From Phoebastria nigripes (Eukaryota; Chordata; Aves; Procellariiformes; Diomedeidae): a stretch of 64,000 bases of DNA. The DNA lies in assembly GCA_035582835.1 (NCBI GenBank), contig JAYKAV010000433.1:1038732-1102731 (forward strand). Reading direction: 5' to 3'. The translations under genes and the position numbers were made by a program. Positions 13,701 through 25,600 of the stretch are shown here, piece after piece; the first letter of the stretch is position 1; each line of letters opens with the position of its first letter. The notes under the pieces are model-generated. The model was given only the letters and a program-made list of their open reading frames with translations, had not been told where the DNA came from and did no database searches.

Positions 13701-16700
13701 ACCAGAAAAATGGAATGATAGCACATAAAAGGCAAGCGTACCAAGTCACAATTGTGTAATTGAAAAAAACCCCAAAGCAAAGTGTTAATAAGGCCCAGTC
13801 AAGAGCAAATAAAATTCTTATAATACTCTGAATTGCTGTGCATTCTGGAGCAGGATCTATGTTTACTTTAGCTCTATCAATCTGTGTGACCACACAGGTG
13901 ACAAGTCCCTAATCATCCTACAAAATAGAGTTTATCGGGGGGGGGGAATCAGCAGGACTTAAAAATGGAAGATCTTGGACTAGATTAAGCCTGGCATTTT
14001 AGATTAAGAAAAAAAGGGAAGATTTAAGATGCAGTAAGAGAGGAGTTTGCTCAAGGAGAATGTTTTGCATGCTGAGTGACAGAAATTAAGTGCCCCATTA
14101 CAAAAAACCAACCAANCAAAAACCCATCACTGTACAGTGAAAGGAGTCAGTAGCAGTCAATTTCTTAGCTTGAAAGTGCTTTCTGAAAGTGCTACATGCT
14201 AATTTCAGGAGAGAGGAACCAGAATTTGTATAGTTTTACAGACACCAGTAATCCAGATGACTCCAGCAATTATCTGTACCTCAATAAAAGATGATCTGAA
14301 CAACCGACCTTGAAAAATGGGTTAACTGTGCTCTGGGTAAATAGTTAGTTCAAAAGAAAACACAGTGCACAGTTCCAAGACATATGTTTTGTTTTGCATG
14401 TGAATGGACTCACAACCCTAAGANCATTTGGGAGATTATGAGGCAAACAGGTGCTCCTAATAGTTGGGGGTTTTTAAAGCTTTTTTTGTGGGGGTGGGGG
14501 CTCATTACCAAGATCACCACAGGGTCCTTCTACCCAAATCTCCAGATGACAACTGATGGCATGATTTTCACCATGTTTACACAGTTTCAACACAACACTT
14601 ANAGACTTGATTTGGTTGACGACCATGGCACCATGAGGAAATGGACTCAAAGGCAGAAAAAAAAAAATCTGCTTTTAAACTTTCAACTACATAGCATAAA
14701 ACTACGTACAAACTCTCTGCTCGAGTTGCTTACAGCTAATTTAGCATGATGTTCAGTTCCCACCCATTCCTTCCTTTTCCCTGGTATAAAAAGATGCTGC
14801 ATTCTGTAAATAGTAAGTCTTCATCTGAAAGACCAGCATGTCAAGAGGTTTAATTCTATGGCATTGCTGACTTTCAGGAGCAAGAAATAGTCTTATAGCT
14901 TAGACAGAAACTTAATTTTTTACATATTCTTAAACTAAATTATGATATGTCCTTGGTCAGAGCTATTCTGCAGTCCACATACAACATACAAAACCCACTG
15001 GAAAAATCCATGCTGTTAGCCACCTTTCAGCATTCTTTGATTATATGCAATTCAGAGCAAAGGAAGCTGTCTGTAATATCAAACATTCTGTTCCACCTCT
15101 CTCTTCAGAAGAGCCTATGTATTCTATGGCCATCATTAGCCACAGAAAAAGAAAGGTAAGCAGCTTTGCAAAATAATGCATTTTCCTCTGCTCTAACAAA
15201 ACAGAGCAACCCCATCTCCTGGGATTTATCAGCATTTCAGTGAGCACAGTACAAGCAGAAAGGTAATTTCAGGCAAAACAGCATACTCCTCAATAACCTA
15301 AGCAACACTGTTGTCATGGAAACTTTGATAGCTTGTTTCGGAATAAAACTCCAGATAAAATGAGCACAGAGTTCCCAAAATAGAGGAAAACAGCAATAAG
15401 CCTGCCTCAGTTCATGGCTGCTTTCACAGCAAACAGCATCCTAAAANAGGTAACTGTGTTTTTGTGTAAACACATCGAGTTAAGCTATTAAACTAATTAN
15501 CATATCATAAATATGATATAGGCTCCCACATAATGAGCAGCAATAGTCAAATGCTTCCCATGTCCTTATGCATCCTCCACTGAACCCTCTGCCATCAAGC
15601 TAAAGTACTAAGAGCTTCCAGGTTGACAGATTTTTAAATTCTTGTAGATCTGGAGGTTTGACTACTTGGCAAAACGAGTCAGAATCTTACGAAGCAGCTT
15701 TGATAATTTCAAATGCAATCCCCATTTCAAACTGAAGACTCACATGACTTGTTGCTGAGCTGACTCTTCCACATATGGGGTGAAACTAGGCAGTGGGCAG
15801 GGCACTTCTATACCAGAATTGGCACTGCTGCGAGGACGCTGAGGAAGGAAAAGTCAATGTTAACAGCGTAAAGATTCGTGTTTAGACTCTACATTCCTCT
15901 ATACTCTGAANCTCCCTTTTCCAAGTGTTTGGTTCATTTGTAGTTTTTGTTATTTAAAAAAATTAAACCAGATAGACTTTTCCAAGATTAATTTACAAGA
16001 TTAATTCCGTTCTGATACATAAACAGTTACAGACCATCAGCTGAGCACTAGCACCTAAAAAAGCAAGACACACTCCTCCCACATGTCCTCATCAGTACCT
16101 AGTTTTTGAGGGAATGCTGGTCAAGCTGCATATTCCAGTTGCTCCTCTTGTTTGTTTTCCAGAAATGCTATAGTCCTCATTTTTCAGCCAAGACTGTCCC
16201 AATTCTATCATAGTATTCCTTCTGCTGTCCACCAAGAGCCTCCAGACTTCCCAATTTTCCTCTCAGAGGCCATTCCAACACCACAAAAATCCCTTAACTA
16301 CTTCTGGGGGCCATTATTTAAGAGAAGACAGATGGAATTTAGTCTAACAACATGCTACTCTCATCTGCCTATTTGAAATTGCCCTAGACTCTTAAGCAGA
16401 AAAAGGCATATGGTGGGGATATTTCACAAACTGACTTCTCCACCATTTTTCAAACTGTTTACTTAGCCATCTTTACACTGGCAATAAGAGAGAAGCCTCT
16501 TTCCTCTGTGCAGCTTTTAATATCTTGAAGTGTTCACAAAAGGTTATTCTTTCACTGTAATAGAAGCCAGAATGAGCACCACACTTCGGTGAAGGGGAAT
16601 GAAACATCTTCAACTCTTCTGTTAGTTGCAGATTTTTTTTTTTTTTTTAATTAAATCTAACAAATTTCATTAAAGGGGGAACAGAGAGAACTCTAAGGAC

Positions 16701-19700
16701 AGACATTAAAAGAATACGGGAGCATTTGGGGACCAGAATGAACGTGTTAAGCAGCCCAAAGCAAGGCAACTGATAAAAAAAGTTTTACATTAATAATTCT
16801 TCCTCCTCATTCTTCTCAGCTAAATTAAACCTGTGATTTACTGAACTTTTCCATTCACTTAAATTGCTTTGTATCTGGTAGTAATTATTCCTGGAGTTTC
16901 CATGAATTTCAGCCCATTTGCTTCCCTCCCCTCATCCTAGTTTTTGTTTCTAAGCTTCACTTATAACNACTTCTATATTGGCAAGTCTAAAATATTTTTA
17001 TCATCCGATTACTTTCTATTCTTCCCCTCTAATCTACAAAGAACAGGGGAACACTGGGGGTTATCTAAGGGTGTATGAAACAAACTTGATTTCATAGGAT
17101 TAATTTCCTTCAGATAATGTCTTGGATCATTTCTCTAGGGCAGCTTAAACACCTGTAGCACAGCTGTTTCTTTTCATGTCTCCAGCATTAGTCTAAACCA
17201 TTGGAACCTACTTTCTGTCATCCTACTGTCAGGATAAATATTCCATTGATACAGTAGTTCTTCAATTCTTTTGATCTCCACTCTTCTGTTTTCCTCACAA
17301 GCACTTCAAAACAGACTTGCAGAATGCTGTACATACCTTACTTTCATAAGAAGATAGGCAACAAGTTCATCTTTCAGGTTGTATTGTATGATATCAGTTT
17401 AACTNTTGCTCTTCTTTCTTACAGAATTAACTAATGCCTGGTTTCTCTCCCTTTCTTTGGCTAGTGTTTTCCCTCTTGTATTCCTTTTCTGCCTTCCAAA
17501 CAGTTTGGCAGGCCATCTCTACCAAATTTTTCTGGTTAGCAAGAATTATAATTTCTTGATTTAAGAACCCTAGAGAGTTTTTAAAACTTATTCTAGCAAG
17601 ATCATCTTGCTAAACTTGAATAGGTTACACATAGCCAGAGACTCTTTAGGAAGAAGCTAGGAAGATCTGTAGTTACAAATAGACACAAACCCCAGGCAAG
17701 GGAGAAAGAGTATGACCTTCGTCTCAGGGATCAGTAGTAGTCATCAGCTTACACACACCTTCCTCTTTTTTGCAAGTCCATTTTGAGACTACTTACCCTG
17801 CCAGAGTTCCAAGGTCCTGCGCTTAGTTCGTTCTCCTTGGCCCTCGGAGCTGGAGGTGCTGTCCATGGCTGTGGTGTAAGTACGGGAATCTCAGGTCCAG
17901 AAGCTGAATTTTCATCAAACACAGCAAAACCTGGATTATTTGAAAGCTGCTGAGAAGTTAGAGTCTGGAAGCTTCTGTTTTGGTTCGTGGCTATAAGCAA
18001 AAAGATTTATGCAAATTAACCTTTAAACTATCACACTCAAGTGCAAATTCCACAACAAAAAGATGTAATTCTTTCAATAATAATATGTGGTTTCAGCAAC
18101 TGAATGTACCTTTAAGTGCATCTCCTACACGACTAATTGGGGCTCTCACTTTTTTCTTCCCTCTGCCTTTTAGATCTGCCAGTGAGCTTCTCTGAGGTTC
18201 TGCAGCTTCCAGGAGACCCATATCTTTTTCATCAGGAGTTTCCTCAAGCCCCAGTAGCGTCTGCCGAGAAACACGAGTCTGAAACTGCCTGAGAAAAATA
18301 TTGGAGAAGTCAGCATAAACTTCACTGTACCAGGTATCCATTGAAGCACATAAGACTACTCCAAGTTCTTCCTTTTAGCTGGAAGCTTACCTGTGATGGG
18401 ACTGCAGTTTGTCCAAAGGCTCAGCCTTGCGCTGAAGACCTTCCTGGAATATCAGATCTGCTTTCTTAAAACTTCCTCTAGCCTCAAGTACTTCTGCCCA
18501 TGTGATGTAGAGTAGTGCCAGTGTTGTGCCAATTTCCTGGCTATGTAGGTAACTGTACAGATCCAAGGGCTCATTACAACAATTTCCCTGAAACAACCAA
18601 AGTATTTCAGTAATCCCATTGGACTACAAAGGATTCCAAGTTGACGTCTGTGTTTTGATGCCTCCTGCAAGAGGCATCCCATTGATTTCAATAGAAGTCT
18701 TACAGGAGCAGCTGTAAGGCCAGGACATAAAATTGTATCATGTCACAGTGCACAAGATAAAGAAAAGGAATTCAATAGGAGAAGAATAATAACGAGAAAA
18801 AACTCTGACTGCATGTATAGATTTGTCAATATTATTACCAATCCCTTAATTCTAGTCTACATATTCAAAGTCAGTCATTTCTTAGATTTTTTTTTATCTG
18901 AGATAATTCAATGATTGAACTATGTCATATTAGTATTCCTGAGAACAGTTATTTTAGTTTTAGATAAAGTACAACATATTTCTTATCAGTTTTGGAACTG
19001 GTAAATCAGCTCAGGAAGCTAAACCTGGAGAAAAGCTGCTTTAAGAAGAAAAAAGCCAACAAAAACTATAGCAATGGAGACAGGGCAAGACCAGAACACA
19101 CTCAGCTTAGTTTTGCTTAAACAAATGCTTAAAATGTGGATACACGACAGTTAGAAGTTAAAATAACTGGTAGGACAGACACAACATCTAAAATGTATCT
19201 TTAAATCACTTTCTTTTCTCCTTATATAAATAATCAAGCTCTACTCATTCGAACTAGCTTTTCCAAAACAAAATTTATGGAGTTTGTAGCTGTCCAAACA
19301 GAATGATCCTAAAAAAGGCCTGAAGATCCTGTTGAAAATGAGAAGTGGAATTCAAGAGTAGGTAACATGTTTGCAGAGAGATACTTCTAATATTGCACTA
19401 GTTGTACAACATATTCTTTGACTCTGTTGTTACAAAAATCAGCTTAACAGCAAATGACATGACAAGTACCAAGAAAAAGCAGTACCCAAGACATAGTCAC
19501 AAAACACTCACAAACTTGAGCCAGAGATTAAGATAGCGGGGATCTTTGTAGTATCGCTGCTGTTCATTGAGTGCTTTCACTGCCCTTTCCAATATTGCTG
19601 CAAGATTACTCTCCTTTCCACCCTGGGGGAAGGTTTGCTCTGTCCACTTGATATACCTAGAAATGGAATATATTCATAGGAAGTCAGTTCTGAATAAGAT

Positions 19701-21698
19701 ACAAGGCTTCTATTTCTGTACAATGTAAGGAGATTTAGAAAAAAAAATAGGCATAGTATTGAAACACAACGTATTCTTCAAAAAAAACTGTTATAGAATT
19801 TATCTTTTAATGAGTTTCTTATTAAATTAGAATACTTTTTCCCAAGTTTTTACAAGGGTATCTGACCTTTCTACTCTTTCTTCTGAAATAAAAGTAAACT
19901 TACCGGTCCCAGACATCCAGTGGATCATCTCCAGAGTAAAATCGGATTTCTGATTCAAACTCCCTAAAAAATAAAATTATCCATCCAATAAATACATGTA
20001 TATAACTGTAAAGATATTTTCTGCACTGTAAACGAAGACCTTCGCTCTCACTCATACCATTTTGTAGGTCTATAAAAAAAAAAGGCTAGGTTAACATACC
20101 ATTTTGTAGGTCTGTAAAAAAAAAGGCTAGGTTAACATATATTTAGACTTGAGCTTTTACTCAGACCAGAAGAATCAAAAAAATAAGCTTTTGCACTCTT
20201 CTTCAAAATGAGAGCACTGGGAAATGTATCATTATTTAACAAGAACAGATATGCATCTTTCCAAAGGATATTTCCAATTTCTACTACCCCAAAGCTTATA
20301 TGATCTCCCTTGACAGAATACTCGTTCTGTTATGAAGAGTTATTAGCAGACAGATATATTGTGGAGTTTAATTTTTGCATGAAACGTCCCTTATTTAAGT
20401 ATAGGAGGAGGTTGGAATACACACACGGGATGATGGAAAAGCCTGATGATCAGACTACAGAACTGCACCAGAGAGCACAGCAAAGGCACATCTAAGTGGC
20501 CACACTGACCGTCATCATCTTGTCTCATTCTTCAACTCTCGTGCATCGTTTCATCTCTACAACACAACTTCACCCTCAGGCAGCACATCAAGAACTAAAA
20601 CCACCTTGCTGCTTGAGTTAGACGAGAACATTAGCTTGTGTTTAGCAGTGGCTCTAACTTGATCCTGTAGAGNTCCCCAGGCATTCCCTTGTTCTTGGAA
20701 GGCTCTGCTCAAGCGTAACACCTCACAAACATAATGAGTCAAGTTAGACAAACCCTCTTGCAGACCCCAGTTCAATAACAATTCCATGGCTTTCCATGGA
20801 AAAATCCAGATCCAGCTGACAAGCACTGGTTCAGTTAAGTACTGGGCAGGTGTTCGTAGACCCTGCTGACTTCACATGAAATCACCCAGATGGTTCAGCA
20901 GGACAAGCACCAGTGCTTCCAGTTCTGACAACACAGTACAGACACAATATGCAGACTCTTCACAAAGTCAGCTTGGCCTTCACAGGGCATGCAAATTCGA
21001 ANATCAGACAATAGAAATATAACTGAATACATTTGGGACACAAGATGTCCCTTGAAGTCATACAGTCATATCTGTGGAATACTGTATGCAAGATGGACCA
21101 AATCCAAGCTGACTTTGCCCACTCAAGTGTCTTTGAAATCCAGAGAAGACATAGAGATATACCTGTATATTGCCTACATTATGATAGTAGGAAGTATTTA
21201 TCTCCTAAGAAATACCCTGCTTCAATAGATTATTGTAGGAAAGACAAAAAAAGCTCTCCTCCTTGTAACCTCTAGGTATTTTTCTTAATGAGTACATTTA
21301 AAAGCACAACCGAATCTCCCTAGTGTTTGCTGTTTAAATGCTCCATTGCAAACCTAAAAATAGTAGTCTATACTGTACAGCACCCACAGCAAGTAGTCCT
21401 AAATACCTGGAGTGTGATAGTAGCATAGACAACAGTTATTAAACTTCTGTTCTTTTATGCTCTTTTTAATGCCTATGAGATTAGTACAGTTAAATAAGAC
21501 ATAGAAAAATTGATGAGGAAGCAGGAAGGGGAAAAGGTGTCAGAACATTGCTCACTGTTTTTTGAGCTGAACAGCAGTGTGGATGGAGGTCTCCTGCTGA
21601 GCCAGTGCTTCCTGCAAGGTGGACATGACACGCCCCTGACGGAGGGGCTGCACATTCTCTTTGCTCAGCTCCCACTCATCGTTGCAGTCCTGTGACAT
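876..21698 (-). CDS. BUB1B: BUB1B (BubR1) mitotic checkpoint pseudokinase, 22 coding exons seen, 3' end missing
   Basis: BubR1 is a subunit of the mitotic checkpoint complex that inhibits APC/C-CDC20, and it recruits PP2A-B56 to kinetochores. Joining minus-strand open frames at GT-AG sites with matching phases gives about 1,041 residues. They align in order with vertebrate BUB1B: KEN box, TPR, second KEN box, GLEBS motif for BUB3, CDC20-binding ABBA motifs, PP2A-binding KARD motif, then a kinase-like domain. The start is the ATG at 21,698-21,696 ([15 protein letters not shown]), corresponding to the second Met of human BUB1B; I found no usable ATG in the CpG-island region upstream. The last exon, about 60 residues in human, is not recognisable in bases 1-875 and probably lies outside the window. 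Exon coordinates are in the block entries below. Numbering starts at exon 2 because exon 1 appears non-coding. Confidence 0.96.
2125..2460. repeat. A-rich tract followed by a probable decayed transposon remnant
   Basis: Bases 2125-2205 are almost entirely A and C with long A runs. From about 2295 the sequence carries paired GGGATGTG/GGGGTGTG-like segments and a simple TAAA array (about 2396-2443), ending in TTGGGGGTGCACGTG. The layout is reminiscent of old hAT/Charlie-type fragments, but I cannot assign a family. It lies inside the BUB1B intron between exons 21 and 22. Confidence 0.25.
4595..4622 (-). repeat. Short tandem duplication at the exon 18 donor of BUB1B
   Basis: The unit GCCTGGCATACCT occurs twice in a row on the plus strand directly beside the exon 18 splice donor. 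On the minus strand it places two AGGTATGCC donor-like copies within 30 bases downstream of the chosen donor CTAG/GTAGGT. Confidence 0.6.
6888..8306 (-). CDS. BUB1B: BUB1B exons 16-17: linker and KARD (PP2A-B56 docking)
   Basis: Exons 8020-8306 (287 bp) and 6888-7078 (191 bp) cover about residues 601-760. Exon 16 begins [17 protein letters not shown] and contains [20 protein letters not shown], which align well with human BUB1B. The junction of the two exons forms KLSPIMEAS. This keeps the LxxIxE core that docks PP2A-B56 in the KARD motif, and is followed by a Ser-rich stretch ([17 protein letters not shown]) of likely mitotic phosphosites. Exon 17 ends with the conserved [13 protein letters not shown]2A docking is established for the human protein; here it is inferred from the motif. 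Confidence 0.94.
9372..11224 (-). CDS. BUB1B: BUB1B exons 11-15: variable linker, third ABBA-type motif, D-box and KEN-like site
   Basis: Exons: 11127-11224, 10779-10831, 10200-10310, 9872-9956 and 9372-9474 (about residues 451-601). This is the poorly conserved middle of BubR1, so these exons rest mainly on splice sites and phase. Anchors are [13 protein letters not shown] in exon 11, the ABBA-type FFSIFDES in exon 14, and [14 protein letters not shown] in exon 15 (human RRPLAVLKTSES). Exon 13 (111 bp, phase 1 at both ends, acidic [10 protein letters not shown]) has no human counterpart that I recognise. It can be skipped without changing frame, so it may be a cassette exon or a false call. 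Exon 15 continues into [10 protein letters not shown], an extra KEN sequence. For exons 13 and 15 I rejected a closer AG because it breaks the frame. Confidence 0.82.
11600..11632. repeat. G-run and (AG)n microsatellite in a BUB1B intron
   Basis: Nine G residues are followed by about twelve AG dinucleotides. A simple polymorphic repeat in the intron between exons 10 and 11. Confidence 0.9.
11867..12458 (+). mobile_element. Solo LTR of an avian endogenous retrovirus (ERVL-like) in a BUB1B intron
   Basis: A 592-bp block starts TGTACTGG and ends CCACACCA. It is flanked by an exact 5-bp direct repeat, CTTTG, at 11862-11866 and 12459-12463. The interior matches an abundant avian LTR that I recognise: the stretches GGGATAGAGTTAATTTTCTT and CCATACCATATGACGTCATG, then TATCTCAACCC near the 3' end. 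A 5-bp target duplication fits ERVL-class integration. No internal retroviral genes are present, so this is a solo LTR left by recombination. It is inserted antisense to BUB1B. The usual TATA-type segment is altered here to GCAATAAAATCT. Confidence 0.9.
12927..17990 (-). CDS. BUB1B: BUB1B exons 7-10: KEN box 2, ABBA motifs, GLEBS/BUB3-binding, coiled coil
   Basis: Exons: 17797-17990, 15744-15838, 13331-13557 and 12927-13039 (about residues 242-451). Exon 7 carries an ABBA-type CDC20-binding motif (FAVFDEN) and the second KEN box ([14 protein letters not shown]). Exon 8 carries a second ABBA-type motif (FTPYVEES). Exon 9 carries the GLEBS motif that binds BUB3 at kinetochores ([18 protein letters not shown]), preceded by [13 protein letters not shown], which matches human BUB1B closely. 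Exon 10 is a Lys/Glu/Gln-rich coiled coil ([19 protein letters not shown]). Donors and acceptors are canonical and phases agree (0, 2, 1, 0 at the exon ends). The solo LTR at 11867-12458 lies in the intron after exon 10. Confidence 0.94.
18110..21698 (-). CDS. BUB1B: BUB1B exons 2-6: KEN box 1 and TPR domain
   Basis: Coding exons on the minus strand: 21556-21718 (coding from 21698), 19904-19963, 19512-19656, 18391-18587 and 18110-18288. Residues 1-241 begin with the first KEN box ([14 protein letters not shown]), which in the family is the degron-like motif that blocks CDC20. Next comes the TPR-type fold found in BUB1 and BubR1, recognised from [37 protein letters not shown] and [17 protein letters not shown]. 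Each junction keeps frame; for example exon 3 ends CG and exon 4 supplies G to make Arg. Exon 6 is rich in Arg and Lys near its end ([16 protein letters not shown]). The splice coordinates are read directly; the domain assignment is by family resemblance. Confidence 0.95.
20053..20137. repeat. 42-bp tandem duplication in a BUB1B intron
   Basis: The unit beginning CATACCATTTTGTAGGTCT and ending GGCTAGGTTAA occurs twice in a row, at 20053 and 20095. The copies differ by one substitution and a small change in the internal A-run. This is a recent local duplication about 90 bp upstream of exon 3 on the transcribed strand. Confidence 0.9.
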
Positions 21699-22507
21699 GA
21701 CAGCCTCTCCTTTAAATTCTGCCTTAACAACAAAAACAATAAGGAATTGATTCATTCGGTAGGATACTAACCTGAAACCCGACAGACCTCGCTGTCATTA
21801 ACCGATCCATCACACACTTTCTGTGTAGCCAAAAGCACACCGTTTAGGTCCCCCAACTTTTAGAGGGGATTACGCATTTAATTCCCCTCCACGGGTATTA
21901 TATGAAACAAGAGCTAAGCAATTCTTTACAATCAAGAATCTTAGACAGGTGATGTTAGCAGGAAAGGCTACTAAAATTAAGGTGTTTCCCTCCCCACCTG
22001 CGTACTCCCTTCCTCCCCCCGAGATTGCCACCCTCTCTGAGGCTGGCGAGCGGCGAACTCCGGCCGAGGGGAGACTCGGCAGCGCCGTAAACTGCNTCAG
22101 GTCCCTCTGGCTCTTCACCCACGCGTAGTTGTAGCGGGCTGGCAGTACAGGCGAGTCTCGACCCCTGCCTCCCTGCGAGGAGGCGACACCCGGAGGGGGC
22201 GAGCAGCGCGGCGGAGACTCTCCCCCACAGCGTGCAGGCGAGCAGGCTCCCCGCTAGCACGGAGCCAGAGGAGAAGCCGTTTGCTACACAGCTCCAGAAT
22301 GGCGGTTCGTCCCCGGGACGCACCGCGCGCCCCTCTTCCCTCACGCCGCAATAAGGGGCCCCGCGCTCTCCTGGCAGCGGTCGAAGGGAAGAGAAAGGCG
22401 CCCCTCAGCCCGCGCCGCCCGCCAAAGCCCACAGCCACACGCACCCAAGCGCAGCCGTCCCAGGTCCGTGGCGAGCGCACCGTAACGGCAGCCCTACCTC
22501 AGCCNCC

Positions 22508-22582
22508 TTCAAAATTCAAACTCCAACCGCCGCCAGCCTCCTCCCCATTGGCCACCTGCTTCACCACGCCCTGCCTGATTGG
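22508..22582 (-). promoter_or_regulatory. CCAAT-CCAAT-CHR module of the BUB1B promoter
   Basis: Reading on the minus strand, CCAAT boxes lie at 22582-22578 and 22551-22547, 31 bp apart. They are followed by TTTGAA at 22520-22515 and a second TTTGAA at 22513-22508. TTTGAA is the CHR element bound by MuvB complexes (DREAM in quiescence, B-MYB-MuvB in G2/M). NF-Y sites spaced about three helical turns apart just upstream of a CHR are typical of G2/M genes. Motifs and spacing are read directly; regulation is inferred from the family of promoters. Confidence 0.75.
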
Positions 22583-22613
22583 TTCCGCCCCGAGCCCGCC
22601 CTGCCGCACCGGT

Positions 22614-22632
22614 GCATCATGGGAATTATAGT
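22614..22632 (-). promoter_or_regulatory. ZNF143/SBS-type promoter element
   Basis: On the minus strand this reads ACTATAATTCCCATGATGC, one base from the common ZNF143-THAP11 submotif ACTACAATTCCCATGATGC. It sits about 30 bp upstream of the distal CCAAT box. Such elements usually lie close to housekeeping and cell-cycle transcription starts, sometimes in bidirectional promoters. I see no gene starting on the plus strand here. Confidence 0.65.
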
Positions 22633-22670
22633 TTCCCTCAGGCGGCTCGCGCTGCCGCACTGCCGGCAGG

Positions 22671-25600
22671 GAGAAATACATAATTAATTTTAAAGTTAAT
22701 GACCTTATAATTAATCTCATCTAAAAGGCAGCTGTCACCACAAGGAACATTCCTGCGTCCTCCTTTTCCTGCTCGCATGTGTTCCCGTCGTTTCCCTCGC
22801 TCAGCTCTGGTGCTCGTCTGACCTGACAGTGGCTCTGCGAACGACCGAAATCTGCTGATTTCTCCAGGTTATTTCTCTGCCAGAAAAACAGAAAATAATT
22901 CTGTTATTTTCTCTGAGGGGAGCACTCCTTTCGGCATGCAACTAGCCATTAGCTCGGCTTTGTTGTCACAGAAAACGCCACTTTTCAGGTATCCCTGCCA
23001 AATACAATGCAGCGTTTGAGCTCCCCAAACTGGCTCCAAGTAACCTCTTTGGTCCGAACAAAAGAATACATACAGAGGTACTAGCTCAGCCCCCAGAGGC
23101 AGTAGTGCTGCGTTAATGTGGTGCTCAGCCCGCTTAATTGCCTTCTCTCCTACAGCATTGCAAGAGACAACTAATTAGCTCAACAGGCTGCAGTAATATT
23201 GCTATACTGCTTCCACTGCCAGAGCACGATCGTGCAGTGAGAGACCAAATTCTTCTGGTCTGCCCTTCTTTACCTGGCANAGGCGTGTCCTCAGAGTTAG
23301 CAACCTATTAAGATGGCCGAAGTGCTTTACAGTTCCCCATACTAGTTTCAAGTTGTTCTTCAGCACTGGCTTGTGTTCCTGAAGGCTAACTGAAATGAGT
23401 TAGGACTAGCTGTTTACCTCTCTTTAAGTGAAAGTTGAGCTCTAACTAAAATCCAGTATCTTCAGGGTCTTAAATGTACAGATGTCTTGCTCCCTTCCCT
23501 TTGCATTCTATATCTGCAAAAACTGAAATATGAGGCAGCTGAAAAAAAAATTGCCTTAGACATGGGCAGAAATTTCCTGTGAGTAATATAGATTAACTGC
23601 CTGCTATTATTGGAAAGGTGATCAATTAAAAAACATATATCTCATAAAGCATATTGAATATTTCATGAGTAAAAACTGTTGGTTTTTTTTTCACAACTGA
23701 CCTTAATAACTCACAGACTCTGAAGGCATTTGTGATGCCTGTGAGTTATGAAACTTTCATACTCACAGAAGAAATGTAATAATGACCCTTCACTGTTTAG
23801 ATATTCTATAGCATTCATATGATATCAATAAAAGGCATGAGTCCTCTTGTGAGTACAAGTACGCAAAGTAAACACATAGGATAATCACAGCCTGATATTT
23901 GTGGGTTTTGGGGGGTTTTTGGTTTTTTTTGAGAAAAGGTGCCTATATTAAAGGCAAACTGATCATGTCATTGATGGGTGATTGCTTCTTCACTACACGG
24001 GCAATAAATTCATGATATACCTAAAAGGGATATATGGCTTTATATCCCCTTAATAAATCTGTTCCTTCTATACCTGAACAGTTAACATACTTATCCTACA
24101 ATAAAATACATAATGTATGCATAAAGATATATAAATCCAAGCATAACATCAAGTATAATATGGTCTCTTAAATTTTTCAGCTATTCCATTAAGCCTTATC
24201 ATACAAGTGTTTATCTCAACTTACACAAAATCAAGGTGAAAAACAGAACTGCAATCTCTATCATTCATCACAGCAATCTCTCTGTGCCTTATTTAACATA
24301 AATTAGATGCTGTGTGCCATTGTAGGAATGAATGGCCTGCACACAAGTTGTCACAGACCTGCTTGTGCTCTTACGACAATAGCAGAACTGAACTTTCAAT
24401 GTCTAAGGTCTTGTCCATGAACAAAAACTCAGATGTGCCCAGAGTAATGACAAAAGCCTCTTTCTCATTCTTTTTGGGCTCCTCCAAGGGCCTGTGAAGA
24501 AACAGATAGAGGATGACACATAATGTGATCTCTTGACCTTTCTGTTTCTACAAATATGGAGTATTTTAACATGATGCCTAATAGCATTAATCCATCTTCA
24601 TTAGTATTCTACATATAAGGGACAACGTAGGGTGCTTCAGAAATGTGGTACAATGCAGTAACTCAAGGACTCGGTAACAGAGCTGACACTGCTGGGTGCA
24701 AAAGAGACCACCAAAGGTTTAGCCTAAGGTGGGTGCTTCACAACATTCAGAAGCTAGGAAAACCCATTTAGTGCTGAGATCTTTGTGACAGTGCAACTAC
24801 TTTTTCTCTAACACATCTTTTGTTTGATGTGTTACAGGAGCACTCCAAGACCTTCAGCTCATGGAGTTTCAGAGAGGTCTAACCCATGTTATAATAACCA
24901 GTTTCCAAGCTTGAGAACAGACTGTTATCTAAGCTGTTTGAAGAGGAAAAGGTAAGGAATGAAAGCAGAGATCTTGAGCAGCTCTTGGGGACAAGGTACA
25001 ACACATTAAGATATAACATGTTTAGACTGAACGCTAAATCCCTGTTGTTCTAAGATTATTACTTAAATCTGAATTTCAATCCTTCCACCTACATTTTTCT
25101 GCAGGACTTTCATATGATGAGTATTGGCATTGTTGTTATAAGCAGAACTTACCAGGATGTATCAGGATGTTGGGGTCAGCATGTGTTTATAAAACTATGG
25201 AACTGTGTCATGAATCACCTGTTGTTGAATATTGTCCTGAATAAGATTTCTGAGAATATGTATCCTTTTTTATAATTGGGGCTGGTTTTCAGATATGGAG
25301 CCATACATGTGTGCTGCAACATGTCCAGCTAACAGAGATGAGAGCAATAACCCAAAGCTAAACCTAGTAACAAATGCTTAAATTTTATGAAAAATACACT
25401 TTCTACAACAGTGACTGTCTTGGAGGACAATCCTCCAAGTTTGAGTTGAATCAAAGTTTTCTTTTTTTAATTATATATACACACAAGTATTTTTATCTAG
25501 GCAGATGGTAGTGAAGGAAATCTTGTGAAATCTTGAATGCAAGTCAGTGAGTTTATGTGACTTTCTGATTTTATAATGTAAAATTTGACGGTGTTGAGAC

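Larger units (their letters stand above)
22020..22670 (-). promoter_or_regulatory. CpG island over BUB1B promoter and non-coding first exon
   Basis: This stretch is GC-rich and full of CG dinucleotides, in sharp contrast to the AT-rich introns to its left. It lies immediately upstream of BUB1B coding exon 2 on the minus strand. On that strand I find no ATG between about 21,930 and 22,546, so exon 1 is probably untranslated. Possible first-exon donors include CTGAG/GTAGGG near 22,495 and CGCAG/GTGGGG near 22,000. I cannot choose between them from sequence alone. Confidence 0.8.

Noticed and set aside
22115..22480. GC-rich open frames across the CpG island
   Set aside because: No ATG start; open frames are expected in CG-rich sequence with few stop codons.
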